Source: Bin55 sp965205545 | GTDB taxonomy: Bacteria > Pseudomonadota > Gammaproteobacteria > Pseudomonadales > Azotimanducaceae | Assembly: GCA_965205545.1 (NCBI GenBank) | Contig: OZ242170.1 | Coordinates: 1,984,001 to 2,048,000, forward strand | DNA: 64,000 bases | Direction of reading: 5' to 3' | In this document: positions 8,609 to 17,237 of the stretch, piece by piece | How the letters are laid out: the number at the start of each line of letters is the position of its first letter | How positions within the stretch are numbered: the stretch's first letter is position 1 | The notes under the pieces: generated by a model | Database searches by the model: none | Seen by the model: only the letters and a program-made list of their open reading frames with translations | Told to the model about the DNA's origin: nothing | Translations under genes and position numbers: made by a program

Positions 8609-8690
8609 ATCTGCAATCAGTTCCTCAAAAAGAGGATTGATGCGATTTCTGCCAGACCATAGAGCGCCAAGCCGACTGCTTTCTGATTGA

Positions 8691-9185
8691 TCAAGAGCGA
8701 TATCTTTCTGGAACTTGGGGATTGTTCTCCGGGTTGGAATCGTACTTCGAGAGTTTTTCGATTACTGGACCGCCGACCATCGGCTCGAGGTCGCGCTCCA
8801 ACGCTTCTGCAGACTCCTTTGCGTAGACCTCTTCTCCTTGGACATAGAGAGTGAAGATCTTGATGTATTTCGCTTTCTTTTGCGGATTGTCGATGGTCGC
8901 CTTGGTCCATTTGTATAGAGGAAGGTCGTCTTGACCGAGACGTTCAGCCTGCTCGCAATATCCAGCAAACGCGTCATATTGACAGACTAGCTCAGCATCG
9001 TGCGCTCGTAGCACTTCATTGAGTGCTTGCAGCATCGGGGCGTCCTTCTGTTCCCTGGCCGCTGATGCCGGGCCGTCTGCCAATTGAAGGCGCAATTGGT
9101 ATTGCCATACCTGCATGGGCTCTTCTTCAGACGATTTGAGCTGATCAGACACAACGCGACCTGTCTTCAACCGTGCAGCAATCAA
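8691..9185 (-). CDS. Hypothetical protein downstream of a serine hydrolase gene
   Basis: I do not recognise this protein. It is at most 164 residues, helical, rich in Glu, Lys and Gln, with no signal peptide or membrane segment. The longest frame starts at TTG 9185 and overlaps the stop of the upstream serine hydrolase gene (TTGA). An ATG at 9116 (MQVWQYQLRL), preceded by AAGAAGAG, is an equally good start and would give 141 residues. Phrases such as LYKWTKATIDNPQKKAKYI and ALERDLEPMVGGPVIEKLSKY look like a genuine folded protein. The arrangement suggests an operon with the 9182-10453 gene. Confidence 0.55.
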   Translation of the reverse strand: MIAARLKTGRVVSDQLKSSEEEPMQVWQYQLRLQLADGPASAAREQKDAPMLQALNEVLRAHDAELVCQYDAFAGYCEQAERLGQDDLPLYKWTKATIDNPQKKAKYIKIFTLYVQGEEVYAKESAEALERDLEPMVGGPVIEKLSKYDSNPENNPQVPERYRS

Positions 9186-10453
9186 TCAACGATGGCTTGA
9201 AGCACTGCAATCTTCAAGTCCGTCGATAGCAATCCACTTGCACCCATAAGCTGGATCATTCCAACCACAACCAGCTCTTCTACGGGATCGACCCAAAACA
9301 CTGTGCCGGCCGCGCCGCCCCAGTTGTACTCCCCTTGAGATGAGAGGTGACCAGCCGCAATTGGATTGGTGTTAACCCCAAATCCCAAGCCAAACCCAAA
9401 ACTGCTTACTTGCTCACGGGTCGCCGCTTGAGTCGGCGTGTCTCCCGCACCGGCACCGGGCGTGGCGGCTGGCAGATGATTCTGTGTCATGTAGTCGATT
9501 GTCTTGCGACCGATTATTCGGGCGCCATCCAACTCGCCGCCGGCTCGCAGCGCTTCAGCAAACCTCAAGTAATCAATACCGGTGGAGATCAATCCTCCGC
9601 CACCGGAGTACAAGCTGACTTCGCGATAGGCGTTTGGATCTACAGGACGCATAATGAGTTTGTTCTGGCCACGGTCCCAGTTGTGTACGGGAAGCAGCCG
9701 ATCGTGTTTTTCCTCGGGTATCTGGAAGAAGGTATCGACCATCCCTAGTGGCTGGAAAATGTGCTCGTCCAAGTATTGGTCAAAACTCTGACCGCTAAGC
9801 CGCTCCACAACCAAACCAGTCACATCCACCGCAATGCTGTAAGCCCACCGCTCGCCAGGATTGAACTTCAAGGGAATCGACGCGATCTTCTCGGTCATTT
9901 CGTCAAGATTCGCGGATTGGAACACTCGCTTTTCCTGAAAAATTCTGTCGACGGGATGCCACCGGCCCAAACCGTATCCAAGTCCCGTAGTGTGCGTAAG
10001 CAGGTGTCGCATGTCCATGGCCCGTGCTGGAGGCTTGTGCTCGCCATCTTCGGAATACACCTTGATTTCTGCGAACTCGGGAATGTGCTCTGCGACTGGA
10101 TCAGTAAGCTCGAACTTCCCTTGTTCGTACAACTGCATGGCTGCAACGGCGGTAATGGGCTTCGTCATGGAATAGATGCGGTATAGCGCGTCTTTCTGCA
10201 GGGGTCGATCGTCGTCTGCACCCCGATTGCCGATCGCATTGTCGTAGACGATAACGCCTCGTCGAGCCACCAATACGTGAATTCCAGCTAACACGTCACG
10301 GTCCAAATAACCTTGCATGACATCCGTAACGCGCTCGAGTCGCTCGCTAGACATGCCCGCGCTCTCAGGTTCACCATGCTTTAGCTCACTGGCGATAGCC
10401 CATGCGGACCAAGCCAGAAGCAGCAGAAATGCAATTGCGTGTTTCATTCCCAA
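9182..10453 (-). CDS. Exported serine hydrolase, beta-lactamase class C fold
   Basis: A 423-residue protein of the serine beta-lactamase / penicillin-binding-protein-like family. A signal peptide (residues 1-21, ending SAWAIASE) sends it to the periplasm. The nucleophile motif SxxK is visible as YSMTKPITA. The YxN position appears to be WAYSIAVDVTG, so Asn is replaced, and a C-terminal KTG-type block is not obvious. It is therefore more likely an esterase or peptidase than a true antibiotic-inactivating enzyme. A second paralogous-type hydrolase follows at 10638-11792 on the same strand. Confidence 0.88.
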   Translation of the reverse strand: MGMKHAIAFLLLLAWSAWAIASELKHGEPESAGMSSERLERVTDVMQGYLDRDVLAGIHVLVARRGVIVYDNAIGNRGADDDRPLQKDALYRIYSMTKPITAVAAMQLYEQGKFELTDPVAEHIPEFAEIKVYSEDGEHKPPARAMDMRHLLTHTTGLGYGLGRWHPVDRIFQEKRVFQSANLDEMTEKIASIPLKFNPGERWAYSIAVDVTGLVVERLSGQSFDQYLDEHIFQPLGMVDTFFQIPEEKHDRLLPVHNWDRGQNKLIMRPVDPNAYREVSLYSGGGGLISTGIDYLRFAEALRAGGELDGARIIGRKTIDYMTQNHLPAATPGAGAGDTPTQAATREQVSSFGFGLGFGVNTNPIAAGHLSSQGEYNWGGAAGTVFWVDPVEELVVVGMIQLMGASGLLSTDLKIAVLQAIVD

Positions 10454-10548
10454 TTCTCTGTTGTTATGGAACTACTGGTGAGTTCTCTCAGTCTCGCAAA
10501 AAGACTAACTCCCCAACCCAACCAGCTTTGATTTCGGTTGATTGTAGA

Positions 10549-10574
10549 ACAGCCACGATTGTGGACGTGGCTGT
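10549..10574. terminator. Hairpin between the two serine hydrolase genes
   Basis: A 9-bp perfect stem (ACAGCCACG / CGTGGCTGT) with an 8-base loop lies downstream of the 10638-11792 gene on the minus strand. It has no strong U-tract, so it may be a weak terminator or an mRNA-stabilising stem. Confidence 0.4.
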
Positions 10575-10637
10575 AAGGTTGCAGGGGATCTTAGGGAACT
10601 CGCGCGAATCCGTTAGCTTTGTGGGAAATTGGAGTAG

Positions 10638-11792
10638 CTAGAGCGTTTCTTCCTGTTTTGGTTCGTCAGCGCCCACCAATTTGGCGATTCGTCGAATCAA
10701 TTCGCCTGTGTCTACGCTGCCGTCGCGATTCGTTTGAATAGCAATCGTTGTGTTCGAGTCGCCGTAATGCAGCATGTCGGTGCGATAACCCGGCCACAGA
10801 CCAGCATGTCCAAAGGCTCTGCCTTCGTTGTATACAAACAGACCCAAACCGTAGTGTTCGTCGGGAGTTTCCGGATTATGCCACCCGGAGTTGATCATTT
10901 GATCCAGACTGTCTTGACTAACGATGTCCCCCTGTGCAAGCAACCCAAGAAATTTGACTAGCATCGTGGGGTTGGTGGCCAACCCACCGCCAGTCCATTC
11001 GGAAGAGGGATCCATCTTCATAGTGCCATCTTCCCGAAGATTGGGGGCGCCGCGCATGTAGCCTGTAACTACACCAGGCAATATGGAGCGATCTTGCAGG
11101 ACTATCTCATTCAATCCATGGGGTATCAGTATTTTCTCCTTGACGAGATCGTAGTACTTTTTCCCTGTTGCCTCTTCAATCAACTTCCCAAGCACCAAGT
11201 ATCCGATATCCGTATAGCTGTACCCTTGCCCAACAGGAAACAAAGGCTTCTTCTTCAATGTGAACCTGATCAGTTCTTCGGGTTCGAAATGTATTGAGCC
11301 GGTGCGTAGTGCGCGCCAAATCGAACCCCACGTATAGCCGCGAGTTCCTGGATAGTCGGACAAGCCTGAGCTGTGCGATAGAAGATGCTTTACTTGGATT
11401 TCCTCCGCGTTGGGTAGATCCTCAAACCACTCAGCGTCCTTGAGCCATCTCGATGCTAAATCGTCAAGTGCCAGTGCTTCTTCTTCTATAAGCAACATGG
11501 CAACAACCGCAACGAAAGTCTTACCGGTGCTTCCTCCAGGCATTGGCGCCAAGTTGTCCAAAGGTGTTCCCGCTTCGCGGTCTGCTAGACCGACAGTCGC
11601 TCTTGCAACTTCACCACTGCCAAACCGAACTGCGGCTCGCAAGCCCGGCAACTCCATCTCGATTCGTGCACTTTCTAGAAGTAGCGATAAATCTTCTTCC
11701 ATGGTTCCCGAAGTGGATACGGCAGGCATAGATAGTCCGAGCATTAGGCAAAACAAGAGAACGGTCCCGGACTTCTCCAGAGTACTCACCAT
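10638..11792 (-). CDS. Exported serine hydrolase, beta-lactamase-related
   Basis: A 384-residue beta-lactamase-fold hydrolase. The N-terminus carries a signal peptide (VLLFCLMLGLSMPAVSTSG). The SxxK nucleophile is GSTGKTFVAV, the second motif is YSYTDIGYL (Tyr followed by Asp rather than Asn), and the late GHAGLWPGY replaces KTG, a pattern typical of D-aminopeptidase/esterase-like members. Substrate is unknown. It shares strand and fold with the next gene but the two are clearly diverged, so this is probably an old duplication or a functional pair. The C-terminus is acidic (ADEPKQEETL). Confidence 0.88.
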   Translation of the reverse strand: MVSTLEKSGTVLLFCLMLGLSMPAVSTSGTMEEDLSLLLESARIEMELPGLRAAVRFGSGEVARATVGLADREAGTPLDNLAPMPGGSTGKTFVAVVAMLLIEEEALALDDLASRWLKDAEWFEDLPNAEEIQVKHLLSHSSGLSDYPGTRGYTWGSIWRALRTGSIHFEPEELIRFTLKKKPLFPVGQGYSYTDIGYLVLGKLIEEATGKKYYDLVKEKILIPHGLNEIVLQDRSILPGVVTGYMRGAPNLREDGTMKMDPSSEWTGGGLATNPTMLVKFLGLLAQGDIVSQDSLDQMINSGWHNPETPDEHYGLGLFVYNEGRAFGHAGLWPGYRTDMLHYGDSNTTIAIQTNRDGSVDTGELIRRIAKLVGADEPKQEETL

Positions 11793-11868
11793 CAGACTTT
11801 CCTCACAACCTAGCTACGCGAATTCTCGTGTGCAATCTACAGAAATGATTGACAACACGGCGTTAGTC

Positions 11869-12054
11869 CTACTGGGCTCTTGCCACGCGTTCCAATTCTT
11901 CAATTGCGATCCGGGCATTGTATAGAGCAACCTCATCGCCGTTGGCTGTTGTCGTTGCGAAATTTACTTTCTGCAACCCGAGTTTAGTCAGCTCAGCTTT
12001 AGCTAAAATCGTTTGGGGGGACGCGCTCGAAAGACTCGTAATTGAAACGACAGT
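11869..12054 (-). other. Short open frame with protein-like composition
   Basis: A stop-to-stop frame of 61 codons ends in a plausible peptide, LTKLGLQKVNFATTTANGD followed by an amphipathic helix EVALYNARIAIEELERVARA. There is no ATG; the only usable starts are weak (for example TTG near 11976). It may be a decayed gene end or a very small unrecognised gene. It fills the gap between the serine hydrolase and amtB. Confidence 0.25.
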
Positions 12055-12104
12055 CTAGAGTATTCCGTCTTAACGACAGCGTTGCATTAGGGGAACCAGC
12101 AATC

Positions 12105-13532
12105 ATGAAGAACCCGATACCACCTTCTAGGCGCAATCGAAACATCTTCCTCGGCGCGGCCTTTCTTTGTCTGATGGGTTTGCCTGCATTGGCATCGGTT
12201 AGTGCGGAAACAAGCTTCGTACTCGATTCACTGGGTTTTCTAGTGTGGGGTGCGCTAGTGCTTTGGATGTGTGCTGGCTTCACCATGTTGGAATCCGGCA
12301 CGGTTAGAACTAAGAACGCTTCCGTAATTTGCTTGAAGAACATCGGGCTATTCTCCATTGCCTGCATTACCTACTACGTCGTGGGGTTCGACTTCATGTA
12401 CAACAACGTACAGTGGGTAATTGGCATTCCTGATTGGGCCACCTTCGGCAAGACCCCGTCTCCTGAAGAAGTAGCCATGCTCAGCATTGCGGACGGCGCA
12501 AACGCTACCGCCGCAACGAATGCCGTAGTGGACCAGGGCTTTTCGAAAATGTCCGAGTGGTTCTTCCAAATGGTCTTTGTCGCAACAACGGCCTCCATTG
12601 TTTCGGGCGCACTTGCCGAACGAGTTCGACTTTGGTCGTTCCTCGCGTTCATCTTTTGCCTTACTGCGATCATTTATCCGATGGTTGGAGCCATGACGTG
12701 GGGAGGCGGATTGTTAACGGAACAGTTTGGTTTCATCGATTTCGCCGGATCGACCATTGTGCACTCAACGGGCGGATGGGCCGCTCTCATGGGAGTGTTG
12801 GTCGTCGGTCCTCGAATTGGCAAGTTCCGCAAAGACGGCAGTGTTCATCCCACGCCGCCCTCCAATGTTCCCATCGTTACATTGGGCGTTCTGATTCTTT
12901 GGCTGGGTTGGCTGGGGTTCAATGGCGGTTCCGTTCTTGCACTCGGCTCAGCTAATTCAGCGGTAATCATGAGCAACGTAATTTCCAACACCTGCCTGGC
13001 CGCCGCCGCCGGAGTCATTTCTGCGCTCGTGCTATCTGGGTTCGTGTTTCACAGGACAAGCCTCATGGTGGTCCTCAACGGGGCCATTGCAGGATTGGTT
13101 TCCATTACAGCAGCTCCTGATTTTCACGAGCAAATCTGGCTGGCCCTCCTAATAGGCGCTGTTGGCGGCGCGCTCTGCACATTCTCAATCCGACTCTTCG
13201 AGATTTGGAGGATTGACGATGTCGTATCCGCAATCCCCGCACATCTGGTTGCCGGTGTCTGGGGCACAATGGCTGTCTGCTTTACGAATTCCGACGCGAC
13301 AATCTGGGGACAATTCATTGGAATCGTTATCGTTGGTGCATTCGTGTGTGTCACATCTTGGATAGTCTGGTTCGCTGTCGATCAACTCCTTGGATTGCGA
13401 ATCTCCGCAAGGACTGAGGAACTAGGCCAGGATACCGCGGAACTCGGCATTGAGGCATATCCTGAGTTCGTGCTTATGCCGGACCAAGAAATGTACGCAG
13501 AAGAAGTGTCCGATACGGAAGAAACCGGGTAG
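12105..13532 (+). CDS. amtB: Ammonium transporter (Amt/MEP/Rh family)
   Basis: An inner-membrane ammonium channel of 475 residues. ATG 12105 (MKNPIPPSRRNRNIF) is preceded by AGGGGAA, so it is preferred over ATG 12042. After a cleavable-looking leader (GAAFLCLMGLPALASVSA) come about eleven membrane segments. The family marks are visible: LWMCAGFTMLESGTVR, TWGGGLLTEQFGFIDFAGS with IVHSTGGWAALMG (first pore His), and WLGWLGFNGGS. The acidic cytosolic tail (about 45 residues, ending YAEEVSDTEETG) is longer than in E. coli. No glnK is adjacent. A strong hairpin terminator follows. Confidence 0.93.
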   Translation: MKNPIPPSRRNRNIFLGAAFLCLMGLPALASVSAETSFVLDSLGFLVWGALVLWMCAGFTMLESGTVRTKNASVICLKNIGLFSIACITYYVVGFDFMYNNVQWVIGIPDWATFGKTPSPEEVAMLSIADGANATAATNAVVDQGFSKMSEWFFQMVFVATTASIVSGALAERVRLWSFLAFIFCLTAIIYPMVGAMTWGGGLLTEQFGFIDFAGSTIVHSTGGWAALMGVLVVGPRIGKFRKDGSVHPTPPSNVPIVTLGVLILWLGWLGFNGGSVLALGSANSAVIMSNVISNTCLAAAAGVISALVLSGFVFHRTSLMVVLNGAIAGLVSITAAPDFHEQIWLALLIGAVGGALCTFSIRLFEIWRIDDVVSAIPAHLVAGVWGTMAVCFTNSDATIWGQFIGIVIVGAFVCVTSWIVWFAVDQLLGLRISARTEELGQDTAELGIEAYPEFVLMPDQEMYAEEVSDTEETG

Positions 13533-13548
13533 AAGTTAGATGGTCTTC

Positions 13549-13575
13549 GGTGGCTGAAGGCCTCCTTCAGCCACC
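13549..13575 (+). terminator. Intrinsic terminator after amtB
   Basis: A 12-bp perfect stem (GGTGGCTGAAGG / CCTTCAGCCACC) with a 3-base loop, followed by TTCTTT, 17 bases after the amtB stop. Confidence 0.85.
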
Positions 13576-13835
13576 TTCTTTAGGACGCCTACCAGTCCCA
13601 AGTTGAAATAGATCAGCGATGGGCTGTTCAGACCTGTCTCGCTAATCGTTGGATGACGTATTGAAAGCCTGAGCCTACCAATACGTCTAGCATGGGATTC
13701 GCCAAGAACAATTGGCAGCTAAGCTGCTCCAAGTTTCCTAGGAGCATGCCCTGCAATTAGCTATCTTCCATCAACAGCATTTTCCGCTTTCTTAGCTAGG
13801 ATCCTTGCTAAGTTCATTCCAAGAGGTGCATCAGA
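13576..13835. other. Intergenic region, no gene seen
   Basis: About 260 bases between the amtB terminator and the phd gene. No convincing open frame, tRNA or repeat; one imperfect inverted repeat around TTGGCAGCTAAGCTGC (13711-13726). It should contain the phd promoter. Confidence 0.5.
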
Positions 13836-14069
13836 ATGTACATCGTCAATGTGCGCCAAGCAAAGGCTGAGCTTTCCCGTCTACTTGCGCTGGTCGAGTC
13901 TGGAGAGGAGGTAGTGATCGCACGTCGTGGAAAGCAGGTTGCTCGCCTTGTTCGGTTCAATCCAACCGTCGCGAAACAACCCGATGTCCTTAAGGGTGCC
14001 CTCGAAGTACCAGATAGCTTTTTTGATCCGCTATCGGACGATCAGCTTGACGCCTGGGAAGGTCGGTAG
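13836..14069 (+). CDS. Phd/YefM-type antitoxin
   Basis: A 77-residue prevent-host-death antitoxin. The N-terminal DNA-binding domain is typical: MYIVNVRQAKAELSRLLALV then GEEVVIARRGKQVARLV. The C-terminal tail (VPDSFFDPLSDDQLDAWEG) is the toxin-binding part seen in antitoxins paired with PIN-domain VapC. An AAGAGG ribosome binding site lies upstream. The gene looks intact, but the toxin gene that starts two bases after its stop is destroyed, so this is an orphan antitoxin. It could still bind DNA or counter a related toxin elsewhere. Confidence 0.9.
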   Translation: MYIVNVRQAKAELSRLLALVESGEEVVIARRGKQVARLVRFNPTVAKQPDVLKGALEVPDSFFDPLSDDQLDAWEGR

Positions 14070-14071
14070 AC

Positions 14072-14449
14072 GTGCCTGTGTTGTTAGATACTCATGTCGT
14101 CTTGTGGTGGCTCTCCGTTAACCATCGATTATCCAAATAGGGTTTGCGAAATTGATGTCAACGAGAATTCGGTGAACGCGGTTTCTGCTTAGGAAGTCTC
14201 AGCAAGAATTGCATTGGGAGACTCGCTCAAGGCGAGTCTTCAGTGGTCGACATCATGTGCCATGTCGCAATGCAAGGATTCTTGGAACTGCCAATTAGCA
14301 TGGAGGATGCGTGGAGCGCTGGACGATTGCCTGGACCACATCGAGATCCTTTCGACCGCATGCTTGCCACACAAGCCCTATCGAGGAATCTGGCGTTCCT
14401 TTCAGTCGACAAGATATTCGACTCCTTCGGAGTGAATCGCATTTGGTAA
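14072..14449 (+). pseudogene. VapC-like PIN-domain toxin, degraded
   Basis: The relics of a PIN-domain ribonuclease can be read in pieces. GTG 14072 opens PVLLDTHVVLWWLSVNHRLSK and then meets TAG. Frame 0 then gives ENSVNAVSA, TAG (14190-14192, where the family has Trp in SAWE), and EVSARIALGDSLK. The last piece, back in the first frame, is GFLELPISMEDAWSAGRLPG with HRDPFDRMLATQAL and LSVDKIFDSFGV to the TAA at 14447-14449. All four acidic-site regions are still recognisable. At least two stops and two frameshifts make it nonfunctional. It follows phd, the usual antitoxin-toxin order. Confidence 0.88.
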
Positions 14450-14491
14450 CTCGATCTCGGATTCCTTGAAATCGAGAGCTTCTCCGACTAG

Positions 14492-15886
14492 TTATCCGGC
14501 TTTCCGAATCCACTCCAAGGTATCGTTGAGTCCTCGAGCAAGCTTGCCAAATAGCTCATCGACTTGCTCATCGGTAATTACCAAAGGAGGACAAATGGCA
14601 ATGTTGTCTCCTATCGAGCGCACTATTAGCCCATGATCCGCGCATCGGTCCATGCAATGTGGACCTACGCCTGTCTCCTTCGGAAAGGCTTCCTTGGTGG
14701 CTTTGTCCTTTACGAGCTCCAATGCACCGACTAGCCCAATTCCTCGCACATCCCCCACAAGAGGGTGGCTTCCCAGCAAGTTGAGTCTCTCTTGAAACTC
14801 TACGCTGGTACTTGCAGCTTGTTCAAAAATCGACCACTCGTCCATTAGTTCCAAGTTGCGCAGTGCCACAGCAGCGCATACAGGATGGCCGGAGTACGTG
14901 AATCCGTGACCGAACAGCCGGCTGTCCTTTGTGGCTTCACGTATCGGTTCGTACAGCCATTCTGGAACTACAACCCCGCTTATCGGCAAATAAGCGCTTG
15001 ACAGCGCTTTGGCAAAGCTCATGGTTGTCGGCTCGATTTCCATGGTCTGGCAGCCAAAGGGATTCCCAGTACGGCCGAATCCACAGATAACCTCGTCGTC
15101 AATGAACAGGATTTCGTACTTGTCGAGTACTTGCTGAATCTTCTTGTAGTAATCGACTGTCGGAACTATGACTCCTCCCGCCCCCATCACCGGTTCGGCA
15201 ACGAAAGCGGCAATGGTTTCGGGTCCTTCGGCAAGAATGAGCTCCTCGAGATTCGATGCAAGTCGCGTTGCAAACTCTTCCTCGGATTCGCCCTCCAGTG
15301 CATTACGGTAGAAGTAGGGCGCGTCGGTGTGAAGTATTCCCGGTATGGGGAGATCGAAGTTCTGGTGGAAGGGCGGCAATCCCGTCAAGCTGCCCGATCC
15401 TATTGTCACTCCGTGGTAGCCATTCCTGCGGGAGATTATTTTCTTGCGATCTGGCTTGCCAACGAGATTGTGGTAGTGCCACATCAGCTTGATTTGTGTG
15501 TCGTTCGCGTCGGACCCTGAAAGACCGAAAAACACCCGGCCAGCGTCCATCGGCACCATAGACATCAGTTTCTCCGCCAAGAGAACACTAGGCTCGTTGG
15601 TTGCGCTTGCAAAGAGTTGGGAATACGACAACTTGCGCATTTGCTCATAGGCAACATCCGCCAGTTCCGGGACTCCGTAGCCTAACGCCGTGCACCAGAG
15701 TCCCGCCATTCCTTCCAGATACTGCTTCCCGTGGTTGTCCCAAAGATAGACTCCCTGCGCCTTGCTACGCACAGCTGGTCCGCGTTGGTGCAAATCGGCC
15801 AAATTGGTACAAGGATGAAAGAGGTTTTGCAGGTCGCGACTCTCAATGGAGTCGGGAGCCATTTCGTTGTGAAGAAGATTGGCCAT
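14492..15886 (-). CDS. Class III aminotransferase (omega-transaminase-like)
   Basis: A PLP-dependent fold-type I aminotransferase of 464 residues. It has the ring-stacking region SGSDANDTQIKLMWHYHN, the PLP-N1 aspartate motif FIDDEVICGFGRTG, and the Schiff-base lysine in MSFAKALSSAYLPISGV. A SGHPVCAAVAL segment and the C-terminal GDNIAICPPLVI follow. The overall pattern matches beta-alanine/polyamine:pyruvate omega-transaminases rather than glutamate-1-semialdehyde mutase. The substrate is undetermined. It stands alone, converging with the dead VapC. Confidence 0.92.
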   Translation of the reverse strand: MANLLHNEMAPDSIESRDLQNLFHPCTNLADLHQRGPAVRSKAQGVYLWDNHGKQYLEGMAGLWCTALGYGVPELADVAYEQMRKLSYSQLFASATNEPSVLLAEKLMSMVPMDAGRVFFGLSGSDANDTQIKLMWHYHNLVGKPDRKKIISRRNGYHGVTIGSGSLTGLPPFHQNFDLPIPGILHTDAPYFYRNALEGESEEEFATRLASNLEELILAEGPETIAAFVAEPVMGAGGVIVPTVDYYKKIQQVLDKYEILFIDDEVICGFGRTGNPFGCQTMEIEPTTMSFAKALSSAYLPISGVVVPEWLYEPIREATKDSRLFGHGFTYSGHPVCAAVALRNLELMDEWSIFEQAASTSVEFQERLNLLGSHPLVGDVRGIGLVGALELVKDKATKEAFPKETGVGPHCMDRCADHGLIVRSIGDNIAICPPLVITDEQVDELFGKLARGLNDTLEWIRKAG

Positions 15887-16164
15887 TGCTCAGGTTGCCG
15901 TTGGAGGGATTGCGTACTGCCTAAAGACCAAAAGGCCAGCTCGATTTGTGCTAACCGGCGTGCCCTTCAACCAGATTGAAGGTTATGTTAGCCGTGATGC
16001 GAAGAATTTGCTACCATGACAAAACGCTTGCTTCCCGCGCAACCTCAATGATCTTCCTCGGCAAGGTCACCATCGAGGCAAAAGGGGCTCTCGTCCTTGA
16101 AGCGTCATTGTCCTTCCTGCTCTAGGCAGGTCGCCGAGGGGCCATGTTTGGAGAGATGGAGGGT

Positions 16165-16812
16165 ATGATGACATCGCGCAACACACTAAAGCGCCAGATC
16201 CGTTCTCGCATGAACAAGACTGGTGAATCCTATTCTGCGGCTCGTCAACACTTCCAAGTTGCAGAGGATTCATCGATGATCACGCAAGAATATGAAAATC
16301 CCACAACCGTTGTTGCACAACACCTTCAACCAAACCTATGGCCCGAATGGGTAGTAGAGCATCCTTGGCTACAGTCGTTTCTAGCACAAGCAGAGGCAGA
16401 AGTGCGAAATCGAGGTGACCTCACCTGCGATCAGTTTCACCTAGTACTTGCGTATCTGCGCCTGCCCCCTCCCGTGTCGGACTGGTTTTCGCAACTGCGA
16501 GTCAACACAGAACACTGGAAGGAGGACGTCCTTGTCATTCTGGGGATAAATTCCGGTGGAAGCTTATTTCACAAATTCTTAGCCTATGGCAGTCGCATGA
16601 ACAAAGCTCGGAAAAGCGAGGATCCGGTTACCGAATTGCCGCTCGAGGCGATCAGCCAAGAGGCATTGGGAATGCTGGATTTGGCGAAGAGTGAAGCAGA
16701 CTTGGACGGAACTCCAGTTGACGAGCGCCATTTCTTGGTATCAGTAATCAACTGGTGCCAATACAGCACCCCGACACTTGAGGAATTAAGGCATCTCACT
16801 GGTCGGCAGTGA
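16165..16812 (+). CDS. Hypothetical protein with Clp-N-like helical repeat
   Basis: A 215-residue cytosolic protein, not recognised as a named family. ATG 16165 is chosen because GATGGAGGG precedes it. The start (TSRNTLKRQIRSRMNKTGESYSAARQ) is a basic motif seen in some small bacterial DNA/RNA-associated proteins. Two weakly similar helical units resemble Clp N-terminal repeats, the better one being ALGMLDLAKSEADLDGTPVD followed by ERHFLVSVI. No catalytic residues are visible. It stands alone between divergent and convergent neighbours. Confidence 0.6.
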   Translation: MMTSRNTLKRQIRSRMNKTGESYSAARQHFQVAEDSSMITQEYENPTTVVAQHLQPNLWPEWVVEHPWLQSFLAQAEAEVRNRGDLTCDQFHLVLAYLRLPPPVSDWFSQLRVNTEHWKEDVLVILGINSGGSLFHKFLAYGSRMNKARKSEDPVTELPLEAISQEALGMLDLAKSEADLDGTPVDERHFLVSVINWCQYSTPTLEELRHLTGRQ

Positions 16813-16919
16813 CACTCGGTTGAAGCACAGCCCTATCCACTGCTTGGGGATTCGTCGCCGAGCAGTGGAAGCCTGCTGATTTCGACATAATCCAAGAGCT
16901 TGACTTCAGAAGCCAGAAT

Positions 16920-17153
16920 CTAGCTACGCGGTGCCTCGTTGCGACTGTGCGAATACTGCATCCATGCAGTTCCCAACACCACCGTTCCCAGTAGTAATGC
17001 CACAACGCCAACCCAGGTCAAGAAGCTCATCGCCAGCAAGCCAAAGATTCCTGCAACCACCAATACTAGAAGCGCGACTACGCCAAACATGGTGCCCCAT
17101 AGACTGATCCGGTAGAGGATCTTTGGTGGTTGCGAGCTAATTGGGCTCTCCAC
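16920..17153 (-). CDS. Small hydrophobic membrane protein
   Basis: A 77-residue protein with two membrane helices (about residues 20-45 and 47-65, GVVALLVLVVAGIFGLL and WVGVVALLLGTVVLGT), short polar ends and no catalytic motif. I do not recognise the family. It lies 84 bp downstream of a four-helix membrane protein on the same strand and may be in the same transcript. Confidence 0.6.
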   Translation of the reverse strand: MESPISSQPPKILYRISLWGTMFGVVALLVLVVAGIFGLLAMSFLTWVGVVALLLGTVVLGTAWMQYSHSRNEAPRS

Positions 17154-17237
17154 TTGTCATTGCCAATGACTCAAGGGCGGGGACCAGATATAGAGTTGTG
17201 CAACGCCGTTTTACTAAGCCCTCGGCTTAGGATGAAG

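Noticed and set aside
8617..8910. 97-residue minus-strand frame before rpoH
   Set aside because: Overlaps the 8691-9185 frame with poor composition; also partly under the CIRCE region context.
14214..14449. Separate small genes after phd
   Set aside because: These frames are pieces of the broken VapC gene.
17214..17230. CTAAGCC/GGCTTAG hairpin as a terminator
   Set aside because: Seven-bp stem without a U-tract on either strand.
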